Shown in pieces: positions 35,121-42,966 of a DNA stretch of 52,018 bases; position 1 is the stretch's first letter, and every line of letters begins with the position of its first letter. Origin of the DNA: Caldilineaceae bacterium. GTDB taxonomy: Bacteria > Chloroflexota > Anaerolineae > Caldilineales > Caldilineaceae. The translations under genes and the position numbers were made by a program. The notes below the pieces were generated by a model. The model was given only the letters and a program-made list of their open reading frames with translations, did no database searches and had not been told where the DNA came from. The stretch spans positions 87,447 to 139,464 of the forward strand of contig JALHQH010000006.1 in NCBI GenBank assembly GCA_022842065.1. Reading direction: 5' to 3'.

Positions 35121-35177
35121 ACGAATTACGAGTTACGGGTTACGGGTCAAATTCGTAACCCGTAACTCGTAATTCGT
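35121..35177. repeat. Perfect 24-bp hairpin between the two permease genes
   Basis: Arms 35121-35144 and 35154-35177 are perfectly complementary; loop 9 nt. It is made of the word ACGAATTACGAGTTACGGGTTACG and its complement. It sits in the 110-bp gap, an unusual length between two subunits of one transporter. Confidence 0.75.
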
Positions 35178-35224
35178 AACCGGTTCATTGCCTTTCATCT
35201 CATCATCCAACCGAGTCCCACTTT

Positions 35225-36064
35225 ATGCTCTTTTCTGACCTGTTTCGCCGTTTACGTAAAGAACCGACCGCGCTGCTGGGGTTGATCCTGGTGGTGTTGT
35301 TCTTTTTCGCTGCGCTTTTTGCGCCCATCCTCAGCCCCTATGGGTCGAATGAACAGGATATTATCGGCTCCAAATTGGCACCACCGTCGGCCCAACATTG
35401 GCTGGGGGCGGATATTTTGGGGCGCGATATGTTGAGCCGGATGCTCTATGGCGCGCGTATCTCGGTCTTTGTCGGCCTGGCGGTGGTGGCGGTGGCGGGG
35501 AGTTTTGGCACGCTGATCGGCCTCTTTGCCGGCTATCGACGTGGCTGGGTGGATGAAGTGGTGATGCGCGTGACCGACATCTTCTTTGCCTTCCCGCCCT
35601 TGATCCTGGCGATGGCGATTGCCGGCGCGCTGGGGCCAAGTCTGCGCAACGCGTTGATTGCCGTGGTCGTTGTGCTTTGGCCGCTGTATGCCCGCCTGGT
35701 ACGTGGCCAGGTTTTAGGGCTGCGCGAGCGCGAATTTATCCAGGCCGCCCAGGTAACGGGGGTGAGCAACTGGCAGATCCTTTGGCGTCACCTGTTGCCC
35801 AATACACTGGCCCCGCTGCTGGTCCAAGCCAGCTTTGACATGGGCACGACGATTCTGACCGTGGCCGGGCTCTCCTTTATCGGCTTTGGTGCCCAGCCGC
35901 CGACGCCAGAGTGGGGGGTGATGATCAGCGATGGGCGTAATTACATTACGACCCAGTGGTGGTTGACGGGCGTGCCGGCCGCGGGGATTTTATTGTTAGT
36001 GGCGGCATTTAATTTGCTGGGCGATGGGTTAAGGGATATTTTGGATCCGCGGTTGCGGGGGTAG
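35225..36064 (+). CDS. Peptide/nickel-type ABC transporter permease, DppC-like
   Basis: 279 residues. N-terminal helix, HWLGADILGRDMLSRMLYGAR, then five membrane helices with the EAA loop EFIQAAQVTGVSNWQILWRHLLPN and C-terminal PEWGVMISDGRNY...NLLGDGLRDILDPRLRG. It pairs with DppB-like 34107-35114. The ATPase subunits (DppD/DppF-like) are absent from the window, so they must be elsewhere or shared. Confidence 0.94.
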   Translation: MLFSDLFRRLRKEPTALLGLILVVLFFFAALFAPILSPYGSNEQDIIGSKLAPPSAQHWLGADILGRDMLSRMLYGARISVFVGLAVVAVAGSFGTLIGLFAGYRRGWVDEVVMRVTDIFFAFPPLILAMAIAGALGPSLRNALIAVVVVLWPLYARLVRGQVLGLREREFIQAAQVTGVSNWQILWRHLLPNTLAPLLVQASFDMGTTILTVAGLSFIGFGAQPPTPEWGVMISDGRNYITTQWWLTGVPAAGILLLVAAFNLLGDGLRDILDPRLRG

Positions 36065-36093
36065 CAAGCTACAGCGGATTTAGAAAGTAACGG

Positions 36094-36651
36094 ATGCCAA
36101 TACACAAATATAGCGCCGAGGAATTTGACAACTTTTTACGGTCGCCGGATGGCCGCAATGGGCTATACGAATTGGTCAATGGCAACATCATTGACAAAAG
36201 CCTGACCGAAGAACAAGGTTTGATTTTGTCTAATGTCGGCGCGCCCATTCATGGCTATGCAAAGAGGCATCGATCTGGCCGGGTTGGGATTGCCGTACAG
36301 CATGCCATCCCAACTGACGGTTGGAATGTTCGTTTGCCTGCGATTGCTTATAGCACAACGCGCAGGCCATTAGTCACCGAAGGCAGCGTTCCAGCCATGC
36401 CTGACCTGGCGGTTGAAGTCCAGTCACCCAACGACACCGTCAAAGCCATGCGCGAGAAAGCGACCTACTATTTGGCTAACGGTGCGCAATTGGTTTGGCT
36501 GATCTACCCCCGCAAACGGTTTGTCGAAGTTTACTATGCCAACGGCGAGATCGACATTTTCCGCGAAGGGGAAACCCTCAGCCCGGAAGAGCTATTGCCG
36601 GGCTTCAGTTTACCGGTCACCGACATTTTTGTTGACCCTTTTGCCGATTAA
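36094..36651 (+). CDS. Uma2-family (DUF820) PD-(D/E)XK nuclease-like protein
   Basis: 185 residues. Uma2 pattern: [20 protein letters not shown] (E26), [13 protein letters not shown] with D104 and E108, [18 protein letters not shown] (K122), YY...G. The motif is that of the predicted restriction-endonuclease-like family found in great numbers in Cyanobacteria and Chloroflexota; function is not established. It starts 30 bp after dppC and has no Shine-Dalgarno. Its stop overlaps the last four bases of purE on the other strand. Confidence 0.85.
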   Translation: MPIHKYSAEEFDNFLRSPDGRNGLYELVNGNIIDKSLTEEQGLILSNVGAPIHGYAKRHRSGRVGIAVQHAIPTDGWNVRLPAIAYSTTRRPLVTEGSVPAMPDLAVEVQSPNDTVKAMREKATYYLANGAQLVWLIYPRKRFVEVYYANGEIDIFREGETLSPEELLPGFSLPVTDIFVDPFAD

Positions 36652-37166
36652 TCCCCAATCTCCAATTTCTCCTCCATCACCTGCTGTGCGCGATCTGACC
36701 TGAACTTTTGCAGCGCAGCGCGCAAGGCCGGCTGGCTGTTACCCAATATCGCCACTGCCAATAATGCCGCGTTAATCGCCCCCGCCTTGCCAATCGCCAT
36801 CGTTGCGACGGGGACACCGGCCGGCATCTGCACAATCGACAACAGGGAATCCAATCCATTCAGGGCGCGACTCTGGATCGGCACGCCGATTACAGGGAGC
36901 AGCGTATGGCCGGCCACCATGCCGGGCAGATGGGCCGCGCCGCCGGCACCGGCAATGATTAATTCTAAGCCACGTTCGATGGCAGTGTGGGCATATTCGA
37001 CCATCAGATCGGGGGTGCGGTGGGCAGAGACGATACGGTATTCATGGGGTATGCCAAAGTCACGCAGGGTGATAGCGGCGTGTTGCATGGTTTCCCAGTC
37101 GGATTTGCTGCCCATGATCACGCCGACGATGGGTGCGCCGGGTTGTGCGGAAGCTATTTGCGTCAT
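36648..37166 (-). CDS. purE: N5-carboxyaminoimidazole ribonucleotide mutase
   Basis: 172 residues from ATG 37166. PurE moves the carboxyl group of N5-CAIR to give CAIR, after PurK. Motifs: GSKSDWETM (19-27), SAHRTP (47-52, H49), [10 protein letters not shown] (74-83). The frame is open upstream to 37259, but that extension runs into the dispersed repeat at 37209-37331 and has no similarity to PurE, so it is rejected. purK is 4 kb away on the same strand, separated by the plus-strand ABC operon. Confidence 0.96.
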   Translation of the reverse strand: MTQIASAQPGAPIVGVIMGSKSDWETMQHAAITLRDFGIPHEYRIVSAHRTPDLMVEYAHTAIERGLELIIAGAGGAAHLPGMVAGHTLLPVIGVPIQSRALNGLDSLLSIVQMPAGVPVATMAIGKAGAINAALLAVAILGNSQPALRAALQKFRSDRAQQVMEEKLEIGD

Positions 37167-37208
37167 AGTCGTTTCAATCTGGTGTGCGTTGCTGGCGCAG
37201 CGGGAATA

Positions 37209-37331
37209 CAGGGGGTTGGCAAGATCGCCCTGGGCTAAAGCCACAGGGCTACCGAACAACGCCGGGTCAACCCGGCTCCCTTAGTCGGGTTGACCCGGCC
37301 GTTGACGGCGGGGCGGGATGGCAACCCCCTA
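37209..37331. repeat. Structured dispersed repeat, copy B
   Basis: Same block order as copy A (22664-22818), 30 bp shorter in the right part. Begins GGGGGTTGGCA, has GCCCTGGGCTAAAGCC-ACAGGGCT, then stem AACGCCGGGTCAACCCGG with CCGGGTTGACCCGG, ends GATGGCAACCCCC. It lies between the GNAT and purE genes and its end holds the GNAT stop codon. Confidence 0.8.
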
Positions 37332-37796
37332 AGATCCCATTGAACCGAGTTGCTTTTGCATGGTGATTAGTTGATGACCGGCGACTTCAACTTCGCCGCC
37401 TGGCACGGTGACGTAGCCCAGCTCGCCGTAAAAATGTTCCAGATAGTGATGCGGGTTGAGTGATAACTGCGCCAACTTGTGTTCATGTGCCAGTGTTTCG
37501 AGTTGCAAAACGAGGGCGCGGCCATAGCCTTTGCCTCGGTGTGCCGGCAGGACGGCAACCCGCGTTATCGCCCCTTCAACCGCTGATAGTAGCACCAGCC
37601 GCGCTGTCGCCACCGCCTGTTGGGCCGGAGCGTCGCCAAGGTAACCCAATAGATGGAGGGCATGCTGGTCACCGTCCGCATATTCAAGCGCGGCGGGAAT
37701 GCCTTGTTCATCGACAAAGACCTGGTGGCGAATCTGGTGGGCAGCGGCAATTTCGACTGGGCTGTCGATTTGGCGGATCTGAAACTTGGTGGTCAC
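37329..37796 (-). CDS. GNAT-family N-acetyltransferase, ElaA/YjcF-like
   Basis: 155 residues from GTG. Acetyl-CoA-binding motif A is RVAVLPAHRGKGYGRAL (79-95). The front part IRHQVFVDEQGIP (22-34) is the signature of the ElaA/YjcF branch. The acceptor is unknown. The TAG stop lies at the edge of the dispersed repeat (copy B). Hydroxypyruvate reductase is 58 bp upstream on the same strand. Confidence 0.9.
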   Translation of the reverse strand: MTTKFQIRQIDSPVEIAAAHQIRHQVFVDEQGIPAALEYADGDQHALHLLGYLGDAPAQQAVATARLVLLSAVEGAITRVAVLPAHRGKGYGRALVLQLETLAHEHKLAQLSLNPHHYLEHFYGELGYVTVPGGEVEVAGHQLITMQKQLGSMGS

Positions 37797-37854
37797 GTGA
37801 ACGCTGATTCTCTGTTTGATAGGAGCACGATATATGGTGCCTCTACGATTAAAT

Positions 37855-39003
37855 TTACACCTGATACGTTGCTAACCCGACCGCTTTGGCGTTGACAATG
37901 CTGGGGGCCGCCTTGGGTGGGTTATCACCGAGGAAGGGCAGAATCTCATTCGGATTGGGCCAGACGCCATAGCCATTGATCACCCCGGCCACATTGCTTG
38001 CGGCTAACGTCGCCATCCCCTCGCGCGTCCAACTGGTGGCGGAGGCGATGTGCGGGACGATGACCACATTATCAAGCTCGGCCAAACCCGGTTTCATCGC
38101 CGGCTCATCTTCAAAGACATCCAGACCGACACGAAAGTTGGGATGGGTGCGACAATGTTCGACCAACGCCGCTTCGTCAATCACCGGGCCGCGGCTGGCG
38201 TTGACGAGGATCGCGTGCGCTTTCATCAGTGCCAGCCGTTCCTTGTTCATCAAATGATGAGTAGTCGCATCGAGCACTGGGTGCAGGCTGACCACATCAG
38301 CGGTGCGCAGGACATCTTCCGTGGTCTCCAGGCGAGTACAGGTAACCCCCATTTCGCCGTGCGCTTGCAAAAAGGCGCTGTAATCGGCAACGTAGCTTTC
38401 CAGTTGTTTGTTCTGATAGAGATCAAAGTAGACCAGATTCATCTTAAAGCCTTCGACCATCATGCGTGCATAGGCCGCGCCGATGCGCCCGGCCCCGATC
38501 ACACCGACCGTGCCGCCCTTTAGCAAGTTGCCCAGGAAAAGGGTGGGCAGCCAGCCGTGATAATGGCCGGCGCGCATAAAACGATCCGCTTCGACCAGCC
38601 GGCGGGCCGCGCCAAATGTCAGGGCGACCGCCATCTCGGCGGTCGTCTCGGTGAGGACGCCAGGGGTATTGCCAACCGGAATGCCATGTTGACTGGCAAC
38701 ATCGACATTGACATTGTTGTAGCCAACGGCATAGTTGCTGTACGCTTTGCCCCCGGCGCGCTGCAGCGCGCCAAAGAGGGTTTCGCTCCAATCCTCGGTG
38801 AGTTGGCCGATGACACCAGCACAGTGATCGCCAATCGCCGCTTGAATTTCAGCAACGGTTAGAATCTCAGGTGAAGTACAGACCTCAACACGGCAGTCAG
38901 CCGCGGTTAAAAGGTCCAGCCAGCGGGTACCCGGCAAACTTTTGGTGACGATGACCCGCTGCTGGCCGGTTGGGTTATAGATTTTCCACTCTTTGGCAGA
39001 CAT
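37855..39003 (-). CDS. NAD(P)-dependent hydroxypyruvate reductase, plant HPR1-like
   Basis: 382 residues. D-isomer-specific 2-hydroxyacid dehydrogenase: NAD site GVIGAGRIGAAYARM (167-181), catalytic R271 (NASRGP), E300 (FEDEP), H318 (VPHIA). The sequence keeps many stretches remembered from plant peroxisomal HPR1: KIYNPTGQQRV, GVIGQLTEDW, AVGYNNV, GNTPGVLTETTAE, MVEGFKMNL, SLHPVLD.TTHHL, FEDEPAMKPGL, WTREGMATLAA, APSIVNAKA. It should reduce hydroxypyruvate to D-glycerate (photorespiration/serine cycle in other organisms). GGGAG lies eight bases before ATG. It is followed by GNAT on the same strand and preceded by citrate synthase. It ends ATYQV and lacks the plant peroxisome-targeting tail. 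Confidence 0.92.
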   Translation of the reverse strand: MSAKEWKIYNPTGQQRVIVTKSLPGTRWLDLLTAADCRVEVCTSPEILTVAEIQAAIGDHCAGVIGQLTEDWSETLFGALQRAGGKAYSNYAVGYNNVNVDVASQHGIPVGNTPGVLTETTAEMAVALTFGAARRLVEADRFMRAGHYHGWLPTLFLGNLLKGGTVGVIGAGRIGAAYARMMVEGFKMNLVYFDLYQNKQLESYVADYSAFLQAHGEMGVTCTRLETTEDVLRTADVVSLHPVLDATTHHLMNKERLALMKAHAILVNASRGPVIDEAALVEHCRTHPNFRVGLDVFEDEPAMKPGLAELDNVVIVPHIASATSWTREGMATLAASNVAGVINGYGVWPNPNEILPFLGDNPPKAAPSIVNAKAVGLATYQV

Positions 39004-39053
39004 ATTCGTTCTCCCGGTTGATTTTGGATGAGGAGAGGGAGGGGTTGGGTATT

Positions 39054-39147
39054 GGTAAATCGGTAGATCAGTAGCTCGGTATATCGGTAAATCAGTACAC
39101 AGTCCAATCTATACTGATTTACCGATTTACTGATTTACTGATTTACT
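39054..39147. repeat. Inverted short-word repeat (CGGTAAATCAGTA)
   Basis: The left part is made of GGTAAATCGGTAGATCAGTA-like words, the right part of their complements (TACTGATTTACCGATTTACTGATTTACTG...). The repeat fills the gap between gltA and the hydroxypyruvate reductase gene. Words are shared with 30815-30896. Confidence 0.75.
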
Positions 39148-40435
39148 AACGCTGCTCCATCGGGACATAATCTCGTTCTTCCGCGCCCAGGTAGATCTGG
39201 CGGGGGCGGGCGATGCGCTGTTCGGGGTCGGTGACCAGTTCGTTCCATTGGGCCAACCAGCCGGGGGCGCGGCCCAGGGCAAAGAGCACGGTGAACATGT
39301 CGGGGGGGAAGCGCATAGCCTGGTAGATAATGCCGCTATAGAAATCGACATTGGGGTAGAGGCTGCGCGAAAGGAAGAAATCATCCTTGAGCGCAACCTC
39401 TTCCAGGGCCAGGGCGATATCGAGCAACGGGTTACTGCCGGTGACTGAGAAGACATCATCCGCCACCCGTTTAATGATCTTGGCGCGCGGGTCGTAGCTC
39501 TTGTAAACACGGTGGCCAAAGCCCATCAGGCGGAATTCTCGCTTCTTGATCCGCTCAACATACTTCGGCACTTCGCTGACATTGCCGATCTCCTCTAACA
39601 TTTTGATCACCGACTCGTTGGCACCCCCGTGGCGGGGGCCAAAGAGGGCGGCGGTGGCACCCGCCAGCGCGCTGTAAGGATCGGCATTTGATGAACCAAT
39701 CCCACGCATGACCGAGGTTGAACAATTTTGCTCATGGTCGGCATGGAGGATAAAGAGCACATCCAGCGCCTTGGCCAGGACTGGGTTGACCTTATAGTTG
39801 CTCTCGTTCATATAGTCGAGCATGTAAAGGAAATTGGCGGTGTAGCCCAAATCGCTGTTGGGGTAGTTATAGGGACGACCAATCCGATGGCGATACGCGA
39901 AGGCCGCGACCGTGGGCAACTTGCCGAGCAGACGCAGGATCTGCTTGTCGCGTGTTGGCTTATCTTCAACATTTTTGGCTTCTTTGTGCAAGGTTGACAT
40001 AAATGAAATCGCGCTGATCAACATCCCCATGGGGTGGGCGTCATAGCGGAACGATTGCATCAGCCGGGTCAGATTTTCATGCACAAAGGTATGATGACAG
40101 ACCTTATGTTCCCAATCTTCCGCGGTCTTTTGATCAGGCAGTTCACCATAGATCAGCAAATAGGCGACCTCTAAAAAGGTGCTTTTCTCAGCCAACTGTT
40201 CAATCGGATAGCCGCGGTAGCGCAGGATGCCTTTGTCGCCATCAATGTAGGTGATCGCGCTTTTGCATGCCGCGGTATTACCATAGCCGGGATCATAAGT
40301 CATCAGACCAAAATCATCGGGGTTGACGCGGATCTGGTTCAGGTCATTGGCGTTGATTGTGTCATACTCGATGGGAATTTCATAGCTTTTCCCCGTTCGA
40401 TTATCAGTAATCGTTAGCGTATTCGCACCGCTCAT
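39146..40435 (-). CDS. gltA: Citrate synthase (type II hexameric-like)
   Basis: 429 residues, typical of the GltA type. It condenses oxaloacetate and acetyl-CoA to citrate. Catalytic H234 (HADHEQN), H308 (GFGHRVYKSYDPRA) and D364 (YPNVDFYSG). N-terminal beta region (about 1-45, GLMTYDPGYGNTAACKSAITYIDGDKGILRYRGYPI) fits. CAGGAG lies nine bases before ATG, and upstream sequence is very AT-rich, as for a promoter. HflX lies upstream, separated by the palindromic element at 40525-40700. Confidence 0.96.
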   Translation of the reverse strand: MSGANTLTITDNRTGKSYEIPIEYDTINANDLNQIRVNPDDFGLMTYDPGYGNTAACKSAITYIDGDKGILRYRGYPIEQLAEKSTFLEVAYLLIYGELPDQKTAEDWEHKVCHHTFVHENLTRLMQSFRYDAHPMGMLISAISFMSTLHKEAKNVEDKPTRDKQILRLLGKLPTVAAFAYRHRIGRPYNYPNSDLGYTANFLYMLDYMNESNYKVNPVLAKALDVLFILHADHEQNCSTSVMRGIGSSNADPYSALAGATAALFGPRHGGANESVIKMLEEIGNVSEVPKYVERIKKREFRLMGFGHRVYKSYDPRAKIIKRVADDVFSVTGSNPLLDIALALEEVALKDDFFLSRSLYPNVDFYSGIIYQAMRFPPDMFTVLFALGRAPGWLAQWNELVTDPEQRIARPRQIYLGAEERDYVPMEQR

Positions 40436-40524
40436 GAAATAATACTCCTGGGAATTTTGTTATAATAATATTTTAAAATTTATACGAATTTGCTTGGCAC
40501 AGTGACATGGTGAAGGGGTGACAG

Positions 40525-40700
40525 GGTGAAGGGATGATACTGTTGCACTATCTTACGCAATGGGGTTAAAACCCCTTGCTAACAGCGAGAAGCCGCCTCA
40601 GCGGCTAGGAGCGTTTTCTCAGCCGCTGCGGCGGCTTCTCGTTGTCAGGCCGGGATTTGAATCCCGTTGTAAGATAGTGCAACAGTATCATCCCTTCACC
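40525..40700. repeat. Cloverleaf-like inverted-repeat element
   Basis: Outer arms 40525-40556 and 40669-40700 form a perfect 32-bp stem. Inside are three hairpins: TGGGGTTAAAACCCC (40561-40575), GAGAAGCCGCC...GGCGGCTTCTC (40587-40640, 19 of 20 pairs in arms), and CGGGATTTGAATCCCG (40651-40666). It lies between gltA and hflX; outside it, words GTGAAGGGGTGACAGGG are repeated and the complementary words supply the last codons of hflX. Confidence 0.8.
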
Positions 40701-40703
40701 GGG

Positions 40704-42155
40704 TCACCTTGTCATCCTATCTTCCTGTCCTTCCTTCACCCAGTAATTGACAAAACGACCGGCCAATTCTACCGCCATGCGTCCGGTCAGGTGGGTGCCT
40801 TCGGCCAGATGTTCTTCGGTCTCCACAAAGCCATATTGGTGAAAGAAGGAGACTAATTCACCATGGTTATAGGGAATCAGCACATCAACCGGGGCCATCT
40901 GCGCATGGAGCAGATCATCCATTAGCGTACGCAGGACATCGAGTCCTTCCCCCGTCTGGGCGCTGATCGCAACGGCGTTGGGATAGGCTGCCAACGCGTC
41001 ACGCAGACGCTCGGCCTGTTCCGGATCAGTCAGATCGACTTGATCGACCTTATTGAGCGCCGTGATCACCAGCTTATTGCCGGCTTCGAGTTCCTCTAAT
41101 ACTTCTTCGACCGCGCCGACCTGCTCATCCATGTTCCGGTGCGAGAGATCAACGACATGCAGCAACACATTCGCCTCAGTCACCTCTTCGAGCGTGGCGC
41201 GGAAGGAAGCCACCAACATGGTCGGCAACTTTTGGATGAAACCGACGGTATCGGTCAGCATAATCTCGTGGCCACTAGGTAGCGCCATGCGCCGGGTGGT
41301 TGGATCAAGCGTGGCAAAGAGCTGATTCGCCGCCAAGACATTCGCCTGGCTCAGCGCGTTCAGCAGCGTACTTTTGCCGGCGTTGGTATAACCCACCAGG
41401 GCAATCACCGGCGTGCCGGATTGGCGACGATGGCGACGGTGTAGACTGCGCTGTTTACGGATCTCTTCCAACTGATCCTTTAGAAAGGTAATCCGCCGAC
41501 CAATCTCACGGCGATCCACTTCCAACTGCGTTTCACCAGGGCCGCGCACGCCGACACCACCACTGCCGCCACCAGCACGACCACCGGCTTGGCGCGCAAG
41601 GTGAGTCCAGGCTCGGGTCAGGCGCGGCAGGCGGTATTCATACTGGGCCAGTTCAACCTGGACGCCGCCTTCGCGCGTGCGGGCATGGCTGGCAAAGATA
41701 TCCAGAATGAGGGCGGTGCGGTCGATCACCTTGATCTCCTCGCCTAGCACCTTTTCGATTTCGCGCTGTTGGCGGGGCGAGAGTTCGTCATCAAAAATCG
41801 CCACGGTGGCCCCGGTCTCCAGCATCAGCGTGTGGAGTTCATCCAGTTTACCGGTCCCGATCAGGGTCGCCGGATTGGGGCTATCCAGCCGCTGCGAGAG
41901 CGTCCCGATAATCTTTAAGCCGGCTGTTTCAGCCAGCAGGGCCAACTCAGCCAGCGAATCTTCGAGGGACAAGAGGCCGGGATCGCCACTAAGCTCAACC
42001 CCCACCAGGATCGCTTCTTCACGTGGGTTGGCCGTTGCCACCAGCCCGTCAGCGTCACGCACGATTGTGCGCCGACTGCGTCCATCATCACTGCTTGGCC
42101 CATCAAAGGGATCAATTGTACCGGAGGTGGATTGAAAGGATTCAGGATTTGTCAT
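40704..42155 (-). CDS. hflX: Ribosome-associated GTPase HflX
   Basis: 483 residues, about 50 longer than E. coli HflX, the extra at the N-terminus (acidic/Ser-rich, 1-45). HflX splits stalled 70S ribosomes. Motifs: N-domain (45-190), glycine-rich GGRAGGGSGGVGVRGPGETQLEVDRR (191-216), G1 GYTNAGKST (255-263), G3 DTVG (302-305), G4 NKVD (368-371). The C-terminal residues DRMTR derive from the repeat-like sequence before 40704. No clear Shine-Dalgarno; alternative start cannot be excluded. Confidence 0.95.
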   Translation of the reverse strand: MTNPESFQSTSGTIDPFDGPSSDDGRSRRTIVRDADGLVATANPREEAILVGVELSGDPGLLSLEDSLAELALLAETAGLKIIGTLSQRLDSPNPATLIGTGKLDELHTLMLETGATVAIFDDELSPRQQREIEKVLGEEIKVIDRTALILDIFASHARTREGGVQVELAQYEYRLPRLTRAWTHLARQAGGRAGGGSGGVGVRGPGETQLEVDRREIGRRITFLKDQLEEIRKQRSLHRRHRRQSGTPVIALVGYTNAGKSTLLNALSQANVLAANQLFATLDPTTRRMALPSGHEIMLTDTVGFIQKLPTMLVASFRATLEEVTEANVLLHVVDLSHRNMDEQVGAVEEVLEELEAGNKLVITALNKVDQVDLTDPEQAERLRDALAAYPNAVAISAQTGEGLDVLRTLMDDLLHAQMAPVDVLIPYNHGELVSFFHQYGFVETEEHLAEGTHLTGRMAVELAGRFVNYWVKEGQEDRMTR

Positions 42156-42966
42156 ATTTGCTTTGTGCGTTGCCTACCTTTTGAACTTACGCTGATCGCC
42201 ATCGCGCCGAGTGTGATACAGCGCGAGTATACTGCGCCCGCTGGGGAAATGAACGAATTATCTTCGTATTGTACACGATAATCGCAACTTTGTACATCAG
42301 CGAAAATTGTTGATGCCGTTTTTGAGAGCGATCTTACAGTTGCAAGTGGGGAGCAGGGTTTACAGGGCAGTAATCGGCGACCACGCTGGCTATCATGGCG
42401 TAGGCCACTATGCATTTAAGGCATCAGGATAGCGCAGGACTAACATTGGGCAAAACAAGTAATTCCGTAAGAATTACGTCATTTTGCTGACTAACAAACA
42501 CCAACTTATCGGCTAAATGGCGTAAATTATCAGCGGATTGTAAGCAATTGACACTAATAAGCGCTGTATAATTTATCTGAACTAAACATAAATTAATCTC
42601 TGATTCACATTTTAAACAAAGACTATGTACAATCGGCGTGTCACTGATCAAAGACCAGTGACACGCCGATTGTAAAGCAACCCGGTCGGTTTCCTCCCTA
42701 ACTTGGCGGTGACGAAGGAAACTTACCCCATCTCGCTTTTCGTGTACGCTTCACCCAAAAAGTATTGATTGTGTAGTACTGAGTAGACAAGCTACGGCAG
42801 TGAGTGCTTTACGCTCCTCACTATACACGCTCCTGAAGTAGCTGTCAATCAGGTCAGGTTTTCACACAGCATGCCATTAGCCGGCCTCACCGTTAACTGA
42901 CGCAAAAGTGTCATCACTACCCCTCATTGCGGCCCACACTTCTGCACTATTCACAGGAGAAGGAAT
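42156..42966. other. 811-bp divergent intergenic region
   Basis: AT-rich gap between hflX (minus) and the giant protein gene (plus), so it should hold both promoters. I recognise no gene. One perfect 19-bp hairpin lies at 42628-42646 with 42656-42674 (loop 9 nt). A smaller stem AGTGAG/CTCACT lies near 42799-42822. AGGAGAAGGA directly before the ATG at 42967 is a strong ribosome binding site. Small open frames here lack ribosome binding sites and recognisable composition. Confidence 0.6.
42628..42674. repeat. 19-bp perfect hairpin in the long gap
   Basis: Arms TACAATCGGCGTGTCACTG and its complement around ATCAAAGAC. No T-run on the plus strand. Function unknown. Confidence 0.6.

Noticed and set aside
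37167..37259. 31-residue N-terminal extension of purE
   Set aside because: The extra part lies across the intergenic repeat border and is unrelated to the PurE family; ATG 37166 gives the usual length.
40525..40700. Cloverleaf fold as a tRNA
   Set aside because: The outer stem is 32 bp, hairpin loops do not match D-, anticodon- or T-loop patterns, and no CCA or TTCGANNC box is placed correctly.
42424..42651. 75-codon minus-strand frame in the long gap
   Set aside because: No ribosome binding site, no domain-like composition, and it crosses one arm of the 42628 hairpin.
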